Source: Pelomonas sp. Root1217
Lineage (GTDB): Bacteria > Pseudomonadota > Gammaproteobacteria > Burkholderiales > Burkholderiaceae_C
Length of the DNA: 64,000 bases
NCBI RefSeq assembly: GCF_001425705.1
Contig: NZ_LMDC01000029.1
Coordinates: 245,233 to 309,232, forward strand
Direction of reading: 5' to 3'
In this document: positions 1-10,300 of the stretch, one piece after another
How the letters are laid out: every line of letters starts with the position of its first letter
How positions within the stretch are numbered: position 1 is the stretch's first letter
Position numbers and translations under genes: made by a program
The notes under the pieces: model-generated
Database searches by the model: none
What the model was told of the DNA's origin: nothing
Seen by the model: the letters and a program-made list of their open reading frames with translations, nothing else

Positions 1-204
1 GTCGTACTGGCGGCTGATGACCTCGGTGCGGATCTCGGGGTGGCGCTGGCTCCAGCCCTTGAGGACGTCTTTGGCGATCACGTCGACCAGTGGGAAGGCC
101 GCCACCGTCAGCGGTGGCTGCTCCTTGGCGTGGACCAGGCCCGCAGCGCCGCCGAGAGCGGCCGCGAGCAGGTGGCGACGGTGAAGGGAATAGGTGTCCG
201 ACAT
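1..204 (-). CDS. Sugar ABC transporter substrate-binding protein, N-terminal part
   Basis: Only the first 68 codons are inside the window; the gene runs off the left edge. Translation begins MSDTYSLHRRHLLAAALGG and continues into a segment (LTVAAFPLVDVIAKDVLKGW) that looks like the first strand and helix of a carbohydrate-type periplasmic binding protein. The RRHLL stretch followed by a short Ala/Gly/Leu run is a signal peptide, possibly of the Tat type. No Shine-Dalgarno is visible, and the start lies four bases from a perfect LacI-type palindrome, so expression is probably tied to the regulator at 5660. The substrate is not shown; a beta-glucan or chitin oligosaccharide would fit the neighbours. 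Confidence 0.72.
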   Translation of the reverse strand, partial: MSDTYSLHRRHLLAAALGGAAGLVHAKEQPPLTVAAFPLVDVIAKDVLKGWSQRHPEIRTEVISRQYD

Positions 205-207
205 GGT

Positions 208-223
208 TTGAAAGCGCTTTCAA
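208..223. promoter_or_regulatory. LacI-family operator, site 1
   Basis: Perfect palindrome TTGAAAGCGCTTTCAA with the central CG step typical of LacI/GalR operators. It lies directly upstream of the binding-protein gene on the minus strand. The same word recurs at 4041 and, with end changes, at 7104 and 7311. Confidence 0.8.
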
Positions 224-393
224 GATTGTGCTTCGACCCGGTGCAGCGCCCCAGCAGCACAAACCCTAGGGCAACCCCGGACGAAGGCTCGGCGCGGCGA
301 CAGCAACGTTTTGTCACCCGAGCTCCGGGTTTTCACCGCTGACGCCTGGGCTGCTGGTGGCAAAGTGGTATTTAAGAGGTGGTAGCAGTAGCA

Positions 394-412
394 AACTGGA
401 TGCATACCAGTT
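394..412. promoter_or_regulatory. Imperfect palindrome upstream of the first chitinase
   Basis: AACTGG and CCAGTT arms of six bases are separated by seven bases, 105 bases before the chitinase start. It differs from the LacI-type site, so these chitinases may answer to another regulator, for example a GntR or LacI member sensing GlcNAc compounds. No protein can be assigned. The rest of 224-517 holds no gene. Confidence 0.4.
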
Positions 413-429
413 AGAGCCAGCTCCAAAGA

Positions 430-480
430 GCCTGCACGGAGAGGCAGGCCAGCCGCCGGAGAGCCCCGTTGGGACTCTCC
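430..480 (+). other. Two leader hairpins before the first chitinase
   Basis: GCCTGC (430-435) pairs with GCAGGC (444-449). GGAGAG-CCC (58 bases before the start codon) pairs with GGG-CTCTCC up to 480, leaving a three-base loop. The second hairpin is followed only by CTTTC, so it is a weak terminator at best; it may instead stabilise the leader RNA. Confidence 0.4.
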
Positions 481-517
481 CTTTCAACGAGACCTTGGCA
501 CAACAGGAACGTCTCCC

Positions 518-2284
518 ATGAAGCAGTCCTCTACCGGCATCCCGATGCACCAACTGCGTCGCTTGGCCGCCATCACCGCCACCGCCTTCGCACTCGGCGC
601 GAGCGCCACCACCGCCCTCGCCCAGACCTATCCCGCCTGGGCGCCCGACGTCTACTACACGGCCGGCACGGTCGTGACCTACCAGGGCCACAACTACCGC
701 GCCCTGGTCAACCAGACCGACTACTCGTCGACCGGCTGGAACCCGAGCAACGCCTCGCTGTGGACGGACCTCGGTGCCGCCTCCGGCCCGGCACCGTCGC
801 CTGCGCCCACGCCCGCCCCGACCCCGGCGCCGACCCCCGCTCCCACGCCGGCCCCGTCGCCCGCGCCCAGCCCCGCCCCGGCCCCCACCGGCAACTGCGC
901 GCCAGTCTGGTCCAGCAGCACGGCCTACAGCGGCGGCGCCATCGCCAGCAAGGGCACGACCAACTACAAGGCCAACTGGTGGACCCAGGGCAATGACCCG
1001 GCCACCAACAACGGCCCGACCGGCAGCGGCCAGCCCTGGACCTCGCAGGGCGCCTGCACGACCGGCCCGGCGCCCAGCCCGAGCCCGAGCCCCTCGCCGA
1101 GCCCTTCGCCTTCGCCGTCTCCCTCTCCCAGCCCAGCCCCCTCGCCCGCCCCCGCGCCCGGCCTGAGCGACCCCAACGCCAAGTCCGCCAATCAGAACGG
1201 CCGCGCCTACACCGTCTACTACCCGAGCTGGAGCGACAACTGGTTCGATGCCACTGGCATGACGATGAACCAGGTCTTCGTGGCCAGCAACTTCGCGCGC
1301 ATCCCGGCCAACTACACCCATGTGGTGGCGGCCTTCGCCCAGCCCAACTTCTCCTGGGGCGGCATGGCGGCCAACAACTGGTCGGGCACGGGCATCAACT
1401 TCAACGGCCGGCCCTCCGACATCAAGGCCGCCATCGATGTGCTGCACGCCCGCAACATCAAGGTCATCCTGGCCGTGGGTGGCGCCACCTACAACAGCTG
1501 GGGCACCTTGTCGGCTGAAGGCCATGCGGGCAGCGGCCCGACCATCACGGCCCTGTCCAACCTGATGAAGGACGTCGGCTTCGACGGCCTGGACGTGGAC
1601 TACGAGGTCGACGGCATCACGACCGATGCCTATGCCGGCGCCGTGAAGGCCATGCGCAAGGCGGTGGACCTGGCCGGCGGCGGACGCATCCTGACGGTGG
1701 CCGCCTGGTCCTCCGGCTCGGACTGCACCGCCTCCACGGGCAGCGACCCGCAGTGCAACGGCGTGGGCACCAGCTACTGGGGCGGCAAGGCCGGCGGCGA
1801 GCGCCTGCTCGTCAACGCCTACCCGGCGCTGAAGACGGCCTTCAACATCGTCAACATCATGAGCTATGACGCTCGCTACGAGCACTACGACGGCGTGACC
1901 GCATGGAAGTCGTACCGCCAGCTCTTCCCGAGCAGCACCATCGTGTCCATCGGCTTCGAGACGGCGCCGGAAGGCTGGTCGGGCGGCCAGCTCGTCGTCA
2001 ACAACGCCGACGCGCAGTGCACGGGTTCCGTCATCCTGCAGAACAGCTACGGCGCCAACATCAACCAGCCCTACTCGGTGGAGCGCTACCTGAACGCGGT
2101 GACGACCAGCACGCTGGCCAACAGGAACCCGCGTGACGGCGCCATGCTGTGGCAGGCCCTGAAGACGACCAGCGGCAGCTGCGGCAGCGCGCCCCTGGCC
2201 TCGCCGGGCGCCATCGGCAAGAAGGCCGCGGGACTGCTCAACCTCGTCGACGACCCGGCGCTGCAGAACGCGCCCTGGAAGTAA
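518..2284 (+). CDS. Secreted modular GH18 chitinase with two chitin-binding modules
   Basis: Hydrolyses chitin outside the cell. The 588-residue product has a signal peptide (cut near residue 35, ALA-Q), a CBM5/12-type module (about 37-86, rich in W and Y), a Pro/Ala/Thr linker, a second module (128-178), a Pro/Ser linker and a GH18 barrel (225-588). The GH18 motif DGLDVDYE lies at 356-363; E363 is the expected proton donor and the preceding Asp residues assist the substrate-assisted mechanism. AGGA nine bases before the ATG supports this start; an in-frame Met at residue 10 would give a more compact signal peptide. It is followed by a hairpin and a second chitinase, so the pair may be co-transcribed. 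A chitobiosidase or endochitinase role cannot be told apart from sequence. Confidence 0.93.
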   Translation: MKQSSTGIPMHQLRRLAAITATAFALGASATTALAQTYPAWAPDVYYTAGTVVTYQGHNYRALVNQTDYSSTGWNPSNASLWTDLGAASGPAPSPAPTPAPTPAPTPAPTPAPSPAPSPAPAPTGNCAPVWSSSTAYSGGAIASKGTTNYKANWWTQGNDPATNNGPTGSGQPWTSQGACTTGPAPSPSPSPSPSPSPSPSPSPSPAPSPAPAPGLSDPNAKSANQNGRAYTVYYPSWSDNWFDATGMTMNQVFVASNFARIPANYTHVVAAFAQPNFSWGGMAANNWSGTGINFNGRPSDIKAAIDVLHARNIKVILAVGGATYNSWGTLSAEGHAGSGPTITALSNLMKDVGFDGLDVDYEVDGITTDAYAGAVKAMRKAVDLAGGGRILTVAAWSSGSDCTASTGSDPQCNGVGTSYWGGKAGGERLLVNAYPALKTAFNIVNIMSYDARYEHYDGVTAWKSYRQLFPSSTIVSIGFETAPEGWSGGQLVVNNADAQCTGSVILQNSYGANINQPYSVERYLNAVTTSTLANRNPRDGAMLWQALKTTSGSCGSAPLASPGAIGKKAAGLLNLVDDPALQNAPWK

Positions 2285-2304
2285 GCCGGCTCTCCTGAGC
2301 TGAA

Positions 2305-2340
2305 CGCCGCCGCACCGGACTGCCGGGCGGCGGCCTTTTC
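2305..2340 (+). terminator. Hairpin terminator after first chitinase
   Basis: GCCGCCGC pairs with GCGGCGGC around a small inner CCGG stem and is followed by CCTTTTCC. It lies 20 bases after the stop codon and could give partial termination before the second chitinase. Confidence 0.55.
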
Positions 2341-2363
2341 CATCCTCTTCTCGAAAGACCTCC

Positions 2364-3908
2364 ATGATTTCGCGCCCACCTCTGCCGCGCGCGGCCGCGC
2401 CCTGGCTGCTCGCCGGCGCCCTTGCCTTCGGCAACCCGGCCTTCGCCCAGACCTATCCCGCCTGGACCGCCGACGTCTACTACACGGCCGGCACGGTCGT
2501 GACCTACAACGGCCGCATCTACAAGGCCACCGTCAACCAGACTGACTACGCCAGCACCGGCTGGAACCCGACCAACGCCTCGCTGTGGACGGACATCGGC
2601 GCCGCCTCCGGGCCCGCACCCGCGCCCACGCCGGCACCCACACCAGCGCCGACACCGGCTCCCACGCCCGCCCCTGAGCCCGCCGGCACCTGGAGCGCCA
2701 GCGCCGCCTACCCGGTCGGCGCCGTCGTTTCGTACCAGGGTGTGAACTACAAGGCCAACTGGTGGACCCAGGGCGACAACCCTTCCACGCACAACGGCCC
2801 GACCGGCAGTGGCCAGCCCTGGACCATCGTCAGCGGCACGCCGGCGCCTTCGCCCGCCCCCTCACCTGCGCCGGCGCCTACGCCAGCTCCCAGCCCGGCA
2901 CCCACACCGGCGCCAGCGCCAGCGCCTTCACCCACGCCCGCTCCGCCCCCCGGCAAGCACCAGCTCATCGGCTACTGGCACAACTTCACGAACCCCGCAG
3001 GGCCGACCTTCCCGATCAGCGAGGTGCCAGCGGCCTACGACGTCATCGTGGTCGCCTTCGCCGACGATGGCGGCAACGGCGCCATCACCTTCAACCTCGA
3101 CGCCGGCTTCGGCGGCGAATCGCGCTTCATCGCCGACGTCGCCACCGCCCGCGCCAAGGGCAAGAAGGTTGTCCTGTCCTTCGGTGGCCAGAACGGTACG
3201 GTGACGCTGAACAACGCGACCCAGGTGACCAACTTCGTCAACAGCGTCGAAGCCATCCTGCGCAAATACGGCTTCGACGGCATAGACATCGACCTGGAAA
3301 GCGGTGCCGGCGTGTCCTGGGGGGCGGCGGTGCAGACCAATCTGGTCACCGCCGTGAAGCAGCTCAAGGCCCGCATCGGCAGCAGCTTTTATCTGTCGAT
3401 GGCGCCGGAGCACCCGTATGTGCAGGGCGGGTTCGTTGCCAGCAGCGGCATCTGGGGCGCCTACCTGCCCATCATCGACGGCCTGCGCGACGAGCTGTCG
3501 GTGCTGCATGTCCAGTACTACAACAACGGCGCTGTCTACACGCCTTATTCCACCCAGGGCCTGGCCGAGGGCAGCACCGACATGCTGGTGGCCGCCAGCC
3601 GCATGCTGATCGAGGGCTTCACGACCAACAACGGCACGGGGTCCTATGTCTTCCGCGGCATCCGGCCCGACCAGGTCGCCTTCGGCCTGCCGTCGGGACC
3701 GTCGTCGGCCAACAGCGGCCAAGCCAGCCTCGGCAACATCACGGCGGCGTTGAACTGCCTGACTAGGCTGACCCAGTGCGGCGCCATCAAGCCGCCTGTG
3801 GCCTACCCGACGTTGAAGGGCGTCATGACCTGGTCCATCAACTGGGACAAGAAGGACGGGCAGTCCTTCTCCAACGGCGTGCGCAATGCGCTGAACGCTC
3901 TGCCCTGA
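2364..3908 (+). CDS. Secreted modular GH18 chitinase, second type
   Basis: The 514-residue product repeats the layout of its neighbour: signal peptide ending AFA-Q near residue 29, a CBM5/12-type module (30-78), a PAPT linker, a second module containing NYKANWWTQG, another Pro-rich linker and a GH18 barrel from about residue 195. The catalytic motif is DGIDIDLE at 305-312, with E312 as the acid. The barrel (KHQLIGYWHNF at its start) resembles bacterial ChiC/ChiD-type chitinases and differs clearly from the catalytic domain of the gene before it. The binding modules of the two proteins are nearly the same. This suggests module shuffling or duplication with different catalytic partners acting on different parts of the chitin chain. 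Confidence 0.92.
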   Translation: MISRPPLPRAAAPWLLAGALAFGNPAFAQTYPAWTADVYYTAGTVVTYNGRIYKATVNQTDYASTGWNPTNASLWTDIGAASGPAPAPTPAPTPAPTPAPTPAPEPAGTWSASAAYPVGAVVSYQGVNYKANWWTQGDNPSTHNGPTGSGQPWTIVSGTPAPSPAPSPAPAPTPAPSPAPTPAPAPAPSPTPAPPPGKHQLIGYWHNFTNPAGPTFPISEVPAAYDVIVVAFADDGGNGAITFNLDAGFGGESRFIADVATARAKGKKVVLSFGGQNGTVTLNNATQVTNFVNSVEAILRKYGFDGIDIDLESGAGVSWGAAVQTNLVTAVKQLKARIGSSFYLSMAPEHPYVQGGFVASSGIWGAYLPIIDGLRDELSVLHVQYYNNGAVYTPYSTQGLAEGSTDMLVAASRMLIEGFTTNNGTGSYVFRGIRPDQVAFGLPSGPSSANSGQASLGNITAALNCLTRLTQCGAIKPPVAYPTLKGVMTWSINWDKKDGQSFSNGVRNALNALP

Positions 3909-3918
3909 TCCTTTGACT

Positions 3919-3950
3919 GGAGCCCGCGGCGGTCGCTGTGGGCTCCACCT
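3919..3950 (+). terminator. Weak hairpin after second chitinase
   Basis: GGAGCCC (3919-3925) pairs with GGGCTCC (3940-3946); no real T run follows. It sits ten bases after the stop and is the best terminator candidate before the next promoter region. Confidence 0.4.
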
Positions 3951-4040
3951 CGCCTTTTGGTCCCACGACACCCCGGGTCCACCCGTCCCTGAGTTCTGGC
4001 ACACACGCGTGTTGCCGCCAAGGCATTCGTCCGCTTAATC

Positions 4041-4056
4041 TTGAAAGCGCTTTCAA
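4041..4056. promoter_or_regulatory. LacI-family operator, site 2
   Basis: Perfect TTGAAAGCGCTTTCAA palindrome (CTTGAAAGCGCTTTCAAG when the flanking bases are counted) 48 bases upstream of the glucanase start. Identical in its 16-base core to site 1. Confidence 0.85.
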
Positions 4057-4104
4057 GCCGCAGACACAGGCGGCGGGCACCACAACCACTTGTTGGAGAC
4101 ATTC

Positions 4105-5517
<1,413 letters not shown>

Positions 5518-5529
5518 AGACGGAAGTCC

Positions 5530-5602
5530 ACCACAGAGTCACAGAGGCACAGAGGAAACTCAGAGAAGGCATTTCTTCTCTGTGCCTCTGTGCCTCCGTG
5601 GT
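5530..5602. repeat. CACAGAGG palindromic repeat, copy A
   Basis: Long imperfect inverted repeat built from CACAGAGGCACAGAGG and its complement, ending GGTTGCATT-like sequence on the right. It fills most of the spacer between the glucanase and the regulator. Similar copies lie at 40984 and 46134. As RNA it would form a long hairpin. Confidence 0.85.
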
Positions 5603-5659
5603 TGCATTTCGGGCCGGTCGAGCCGCGCCTACACTCGCCACTTCGCCTGCCCACCGCTG

Positions 5660-6709
5660 ATGAACGCCAAGCCGACCCCTGCCAAGAAAGCGTCTTCAAG
5701 CCGCCCCGACGGCGTCGTCACGCTGGAGCAGGTGGCGGAGCAGGCCGGCGTGTCGCCGAGCACGGTGTCGCGCATCCTGAACGGCACGGCCGCCGTCAGC
5801 CAGGTCAAGAAGGACGCCGTGCAGGCCGCCATCCAGGAGCTGGGATTTCGGCCCAATCCTGTGGCGCGCGGCTTGGCCGGCGGGCGCACGCTGTCCGTCG
5901 GCGTCGTCACGCAGATCATCTCCAGCCCGTTCTACGGCGAAGCGCTGCTCGGCATCGAGCGCGAGCTGGAACGCGCGGGCTATGTGCCGCTGTTCGTGTC
6001 CGGCAACTGGCATGAGGATGACGAGAAGAAGGCCATCGAGACCCTGCTGTCGCGCCGCGTCGACGGCGTCATCGTGCTGGCCGGCCGCATCTCGGACGCC
6101 GAGCTGACCAAGGTCTCGGACAGCCTGCCCGTCATCGTCGTCGGGCGCCAATTGGCGGGGCCGCAGCTCTTCAGCTTCAGCTTCGACAACCGCCAGGGTG
6201 CGCGCCTGGCCACCCAGCATCTGATCGACCAGGGGCATCGCAAGATCGCCTTCATCGCCGGCGACCTCATGCACGACGACGCCGTCGAGCGCCAGAACGG
6301 CTACTTTGATGCGCTGGCCGCGGCCGGCATCGCGGTCGACCAGGATCTCATCGTGCAGAGCGACTACACCGAAGCCGGCGGCATGCTGTCGGTCACGCGG
6401 CTGCTGGAGCGCGATGCTCATTTCACGGCCCTGTTCGCCTCCAACGACCAGATGGCCATCGGCGCCTGCCTGGGCCTGCACCGGCGCAACCTGCGCGTGC
6501 CCGACGACGTGTCGCTCGTTGGTTTCGACGACCTCATCATGGCGCGCTACGCCATGCCGCCGCTGACCACCGTGCGCCAGTCGGTCTACGAGATCGGGGT
6601 GGAAGCCGCGACCGCCATGCTCGAAATGCTGCGCGGCGGCAAACCCAAGGCCCAACTGCCAGCTCCCGAGCTCGTCGTGCGTGAAAGCACGCGCCGGATG
6701 CAGCGATAA
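5660..6709 (+). CDS. LacI/GalR-family transcription regulator
   Basis: The 349-residue repressor has an N-terminal helix-turn-helix (VTLEQVAEQAGVSPSTVSRI, residues 20-39) followed by the hinge helix region and a periplasmic-binding-protein-like sensor domain with GFDDLIMARYAMPPLTTVRQ near the C-terminus. The ATG at 5660 is chosen because it gives the usual short arm before the helix-turn-helix; the frame is open 78 bases further up but there it runs through the repeat. It sits between the glucanase and a TonB receptor, both carrying the TTGAAAGCGCTTTCAA palindrome, so it is the natural candidate to bind all of these sites. The effector is unknown but probably a glucan oligosaccharide. Confidence 0.88.
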   Translation: MNAKPTPAKKASSSRPDGVVTLEQVAEQAGVSPSTVSRILNGTAAVSQVKKDAVQAAIQELGFRPNPVARGLAGGRTLSVGVVTQIISSPFYGEALLGIERELERAGYVPLFVSGNWHEDDEKKAIETLLSRRVDGVIVLAGRISDAELTKVSDSLPVIVVGRQLAGPQLFSFSFDNRQGARLATQHLIDQGHRKIAFIAGDLMHDDAVERQNGYFDALAAAGIAVDQDLIVQSDYTEAGGMLSVTRLLERDAHFTALFASNDQMAIGACLGLHRRNLRVPDDVSLVGFDDLIMARYAMPPLTTVRQSVYEIGVEAATAMLEMLRGGKPKAQLPAPELVVRESTRRMQR

Positions 6710-6710
6710 C

Positions 6711-7002
6711 GGAGCCCCTCGACCGATCTGCCCCCCTGCTGAACGCTGGCAGCCCGGTCGGTCTGCAGACCGCTTAGCCGACGAAGCGGCTGCTCTTCGA
6801 CAGGCACGAAAGTCCACAGGACTTGCCTTGTCCGGCCTCAGCCCCCTAGGGGACGGCGATGCTTGCCGGTTTGACCGGCAAGCACATCGCCATGGCGGGC
6901 CGGCTCGGTGAACTGGAGCCGGACACAAGCAGTCCCTGCGGACTGCTTGTGTCTAAGGAAGGCCATGAGCCACAGGCCCATGGCAGGCCCAGCGCTCGGC
7001 CC
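6711..7002 (+). repeat. Structured 3' intergenic element, copy 1 (long form)
   Basis: Directly follows the regulator gene. It shares with 28942-29079 (other strand) the blocks AGCCCCTCG, GCTGAACGC, GGGGACGGCGATG, CACATCGCC, GGCGGGCCGGCT and GGCCC-GCGCTCGGCCC, in the same order. At the core, CTTGCCGGT and ACCGGCAAG form a nine-pair stem with a TTG loop. This copy also holds extra hairpins, including ACACAAGCAGTCC paired with GGACTGCTTGTGT around 6922-6951. The remaining spacer to 7376 holds operators but no gene. Confidence 0.7.
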
Positions 7003-7103
7003 CGAAGACAAATACCCACAGACCGCGCCGGCCATCCGCGGACCACTGTTGTTCCGGTCGGGTAAACCATGTGGTCGACCCTGCGGCTGTGACGCATCAT
7101 TAT

Positions 7104-7119
7104 CTGAAAGCGCTTTCAT
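7104..7119. promoter_or_regulatory. LacI-family operator, site 3
   Basis: CTGAAAGCGCTTTCAT keeps the full GAAAGCGCTTTC core. It is the most distant of the sites before the TonB receptor, 258 bases from its start codon. Confidence 0.72.
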
Positions 7120-7192
7120 CGCTTTCGCCAAGTCGCTGCTTTTCAACCAGAACTACCCTGGTGCATACCGCCCTTTGAGCGCCTCTCTCCTA

Positions 7193-7206
7193 TGGGAGCG
7201 CTCACA
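7193..7206. promoter_or_regulatory. Second type of LacI-like palindrome
   Basis: TGGGAGCGCTCACA resembles the TGGGAGCGCTCCCA class used by cellobiose-type LacI regulators. It also forms the right arm of a hairpin (TGAGCGC paired with GCGCTCA), so it may be structural instead. Confidence 0.35.
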
Positions 7207-7284
7207 TGGGTTGGCACCCGCGTAGCGCGACATACCCCTCGCCACGCGTTGCTCGCGCGCCGCAGACCGAGGGTGTTGCCTAGG

Positions 7285-7300
7285 TTGAAAGCGCTGCCAT
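7285..7300. promoter_or_regulatory. LacI-family half-conserved operator, site 4
   Basis: TTGAAAGCGCTGCCAT keeps the left half of the site and the central GCGC; the right half is degenerate. It lies 26 bases (start to start) before site 5, which suggests cooperative binding. Confidence 0.5.
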
Positions 7301-7310
7301 TCGCATATTC

Positions 7311-7326
7311 TTGAAAGCGCTTTCAG
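7311..7326. promoter_or_regulatory. LacI-family operator, site 5
   Basis: TTGAAAGCGCTTTCAG, 51 bases before the receptor start codon. The position suits a repressor overlapping or lying just downstream of the promoter. Confidence 0.8.
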
Positions 7327-7376
7327 CTCATCATCGAGCGCCACTCGACAAGACCACAACTACTGGAGACAAGTGA

Positions 7377-10300
7377 ATGAGACAGCCACGCCCTGCCCTT
7401 CGCCTCACAAACCTCGCTGCTGCAAGCAGCCTGCTGTTCGCCGGGGCCGCGCTGGCCCAAGGTGGCCCCGGCCAGGGCCCTGCCAACCCCAACGCCGGCC
7501 CAACAGCCTCCACCTCGGTGCCCCAAGCTCTGGCCAGCACGACGCAGCTGGAAACGGTCATCGTCACCGGCATCCGCAAGTCGCTGGAGACCTCGGTCAA
7601 CCTGAAGCGCTCGTCCTCCGGCCTGGTCGACGGCATCGTGGCCGAGGACATTGGCAAGTTCCCCGACACCAACCTGGCTGAATCGCTGAGCCGCATCAGC
7701 GGTGTGTCCATTGATCGCGCCAACGGCGAAGGCACGCGCATCACGGTACGCGGCATGGGGCCCGACTTCAACCTGGTGCTGCTCAACGGCCGCCAGATGC
7801 CTGGCGCCAGCCTGGACGGCAGCGCGCCCAGCTCGCGCTCCTTCGATTTCTCCAACCTCGCCTCAGATGGCGTTGCAGCGCTGGAGGTCTACAAGACCAG
7901 CCGTGCCAGCAGCCCGACTGGCGGCATGGGCGCGACGATCAATGTCCGCACCCAGCGCCCCTTCGACATCAAGGAAACCGTCGCCAGCGTTGGCGTGAAA
8001 CTGGTGAGCGACCAGTCTGCCCGCCGCCTGCCTGGCGAAGAGCAGGGCAAGAACGCCACGCCCGAACTGAGCGGCATCTACAGCACGCAGTCCAACGACG
8101 GCACGTTCGGCATCGCGCTGATGGGTACCTACCAGGTGCGCGATTCCGGCTACTCCCAGGCCAATGTCAGCAGCGGCTGGAAGACCTTTGACGGCATTCA
8201 GGACAACGACTGGAGCGGGCCGAACGCCGTGTGGGGTGGCCTGCCCAAGACGTCGACCGAGATCAAGAACCGTCCGGCCGTTGGCTCCATCTACAGCGTG
8301 CCGCAGAACCTGAACTACTCGTTCACCGGTGTGCACCGCGAGCGCCTGAACGGCCAACTGGTGCTGCAGTTCAAGCCGGTCAAGGACCTCGTCGGCACGC
8401 TGGACTTCGTCATGTCGGAGCAGAAGTTCCGCCAGCGCCGCAACGACATCTCGGCGTGGTTCAACTACGGGGGTCAGTTCGGCGAATTCCAGCAAGGCTC
8501 GCCCTCTTCGCCCGTCATCTACGGCGAGCACATGACCAACTCCGATTTGGCCATGGGTGCCTCGCGCATCAACACCAAGAACAAGAACCAGCAGCTCGGC
8601 CTGAATCTGAAATGGAAGGCCACCGACGCGCTGAGCTTTGACCTCGACGCGCACCGCTCCACCGCCACCTCGGGTGCCAACGATCCGCTCGGCACCAGCG
8701 TGACCCTGGGCACCGCCTCGCTGAACCGCGGCGACACCTTCGTCGACTTCAGCAACAAATTCCCGGTGTTGGGCATCGCGGGCGCGACGCTGGATCCGAC
8801 CAAGCAGGAACTGCAGGGCTCGGTCTTTGGCAACAGCTACCAGAAGAATCAGGTCGACCAGCTGCAGACCAAGGGCAACTGGAAGATCAACGAAGACAGC
8901 AGCCTGGACTTCGGCCTGTCGCTGACCGAAGTGAAGAACCGCTCGGCCTTCGCCAACGTGCAGCGCGACACCTGGGGCGGCGGCGCCGCGGGTGGCCCCG
9001 CCGCCATGCCGGACGACATCTGGCACGCCGACTCGATCAGCAAGTATTTCAGCCGCATTCCGGGTTCGAACGACCCGCGCCTGTTCAACCAGTTCTTCTA
9101 TTTCAACTTCGAAGACCTGCGCGCCGCGGCCATCAAATCGCTGGGCTCGGATGCCCTGCTCAAGGCCTCGTTCGACTGGCAGGATGACTACCGCACGACG
9201 GAAAAATCGCAAGCTGCCTTCGGCCAGTACAACTTGGCCTGGGAGTGGGGCGTGCCCATGGAGGCCGCCATTGGCGCCCGTTATGAGCGCACGAAGGTGA
9301 AATCACCGTCTACGGAGAAGATCCCCGTGTCGGTGGCCTGGGTTGCCAACAACGAAATTCCCATCAGCTTCAGCGGCACCCGCTCCGCTTCGCGCGAAGG
9401 CAAGTACGGCTATTTCCTGCCGTCCATCGACTTGAGCGCCGACGTGACCGCCGACACCAAGCTGCGCGTCAGCTACGGCCAGACCATCGGCCGCCCGGGC
9501 TGGAATGCCATCCAGGGCGGGCAGCGGCTGGACCCCTTGGCCCGTGTCGATGGTGGCTCGGGCTCGGTGGGCAACCCCGACCTGAAACCGCTGAAGTCGA
9601 GCAACATCGACTTCTCGGCCGAGCACTACTACGCCAAGAGCAGCTACGTCGCGGCAAGCTACTTCCGCAAGTCCCTCAAGGACTACAACGAGGCCGTCAT
9701 CACCAGAACCAATCTGTTCGGCCTGCACACCCCGGTCGGCAGCGCCATGTACAACCAGGCCGTGACGGCGGGCGGCTGCGGCGCCGATTCCGAGTGCATT
9801 CGCAAATACATCTTCGCGAACTTCCCGACCGGCCCGGGCGTCAGCCCCGGCGCACCCGGCACGTCGCTGGGCACCATCACCGCCCAGCCCAACGATCCTC
9901 TGCTGATGTTCAATCTGGGTACCTACATCAACAACACCCGCACCAGCAAGCTCAACGGCATCGAGCTGAACGCCCAGCACATCTTCGGCAACAGCGGCTT
10001 CGGCGTGTCGGCCAACTTCACGAAGGTGCGCTCCAACCTCAGTTACGACAACAACAAGCGAGGCGCGCAGACCGACGTGCTGGTCGGCCTGGGGGATTCC
10101 GGCAACCTGGTGGGCTTCTTCGAGAACGAGACCTACTCGGCTCGCCTGGCCTACAACTGGCGCGGCAAGTTCCTGGCGGCCAACTTCGGCGGCGTGGAAG
10201 GTGCCCAGCCGCTGTACGTGGAGCCTTTCGGCCAACTGGATGTGAGCCTGGGCTACAACTTCACGCCGCAACTGCGCTTCCAGTTCGAAGCCATCAACCT

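Noticed and set aside
787..1160. Short tandem DNA repeats that could suggest a CRISPR or satellite array
   Set aside because: They encode the Pro/Ala/Thr/Ser linkers of the chitinase, keep the reading frame, and vary at third positions; there are no unique spacers.
314..2434. Very long open frame on the minus strand opposite the first chitinase
   Set aside because: It mirrors the codon periodicity of the chitinase in GC-rich DNA, is made of Arg/Gly/Val-rich low-complexity sequence, and has no family likeness or start signal.
5582..5659. Upstream in-frame extension of the LacI-type gene
   Set aside because: It would translate part of the palindromic repeat (PLCLRGCISG); the ATG at 5660 gives the normal family length.
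6859..7225. Small open frames in the spacer between the LacI gene and the TonB receptor
   Set aside because: They fall inside the structured repeat and operator region, have no ribosome-binding sites, and match nothing.
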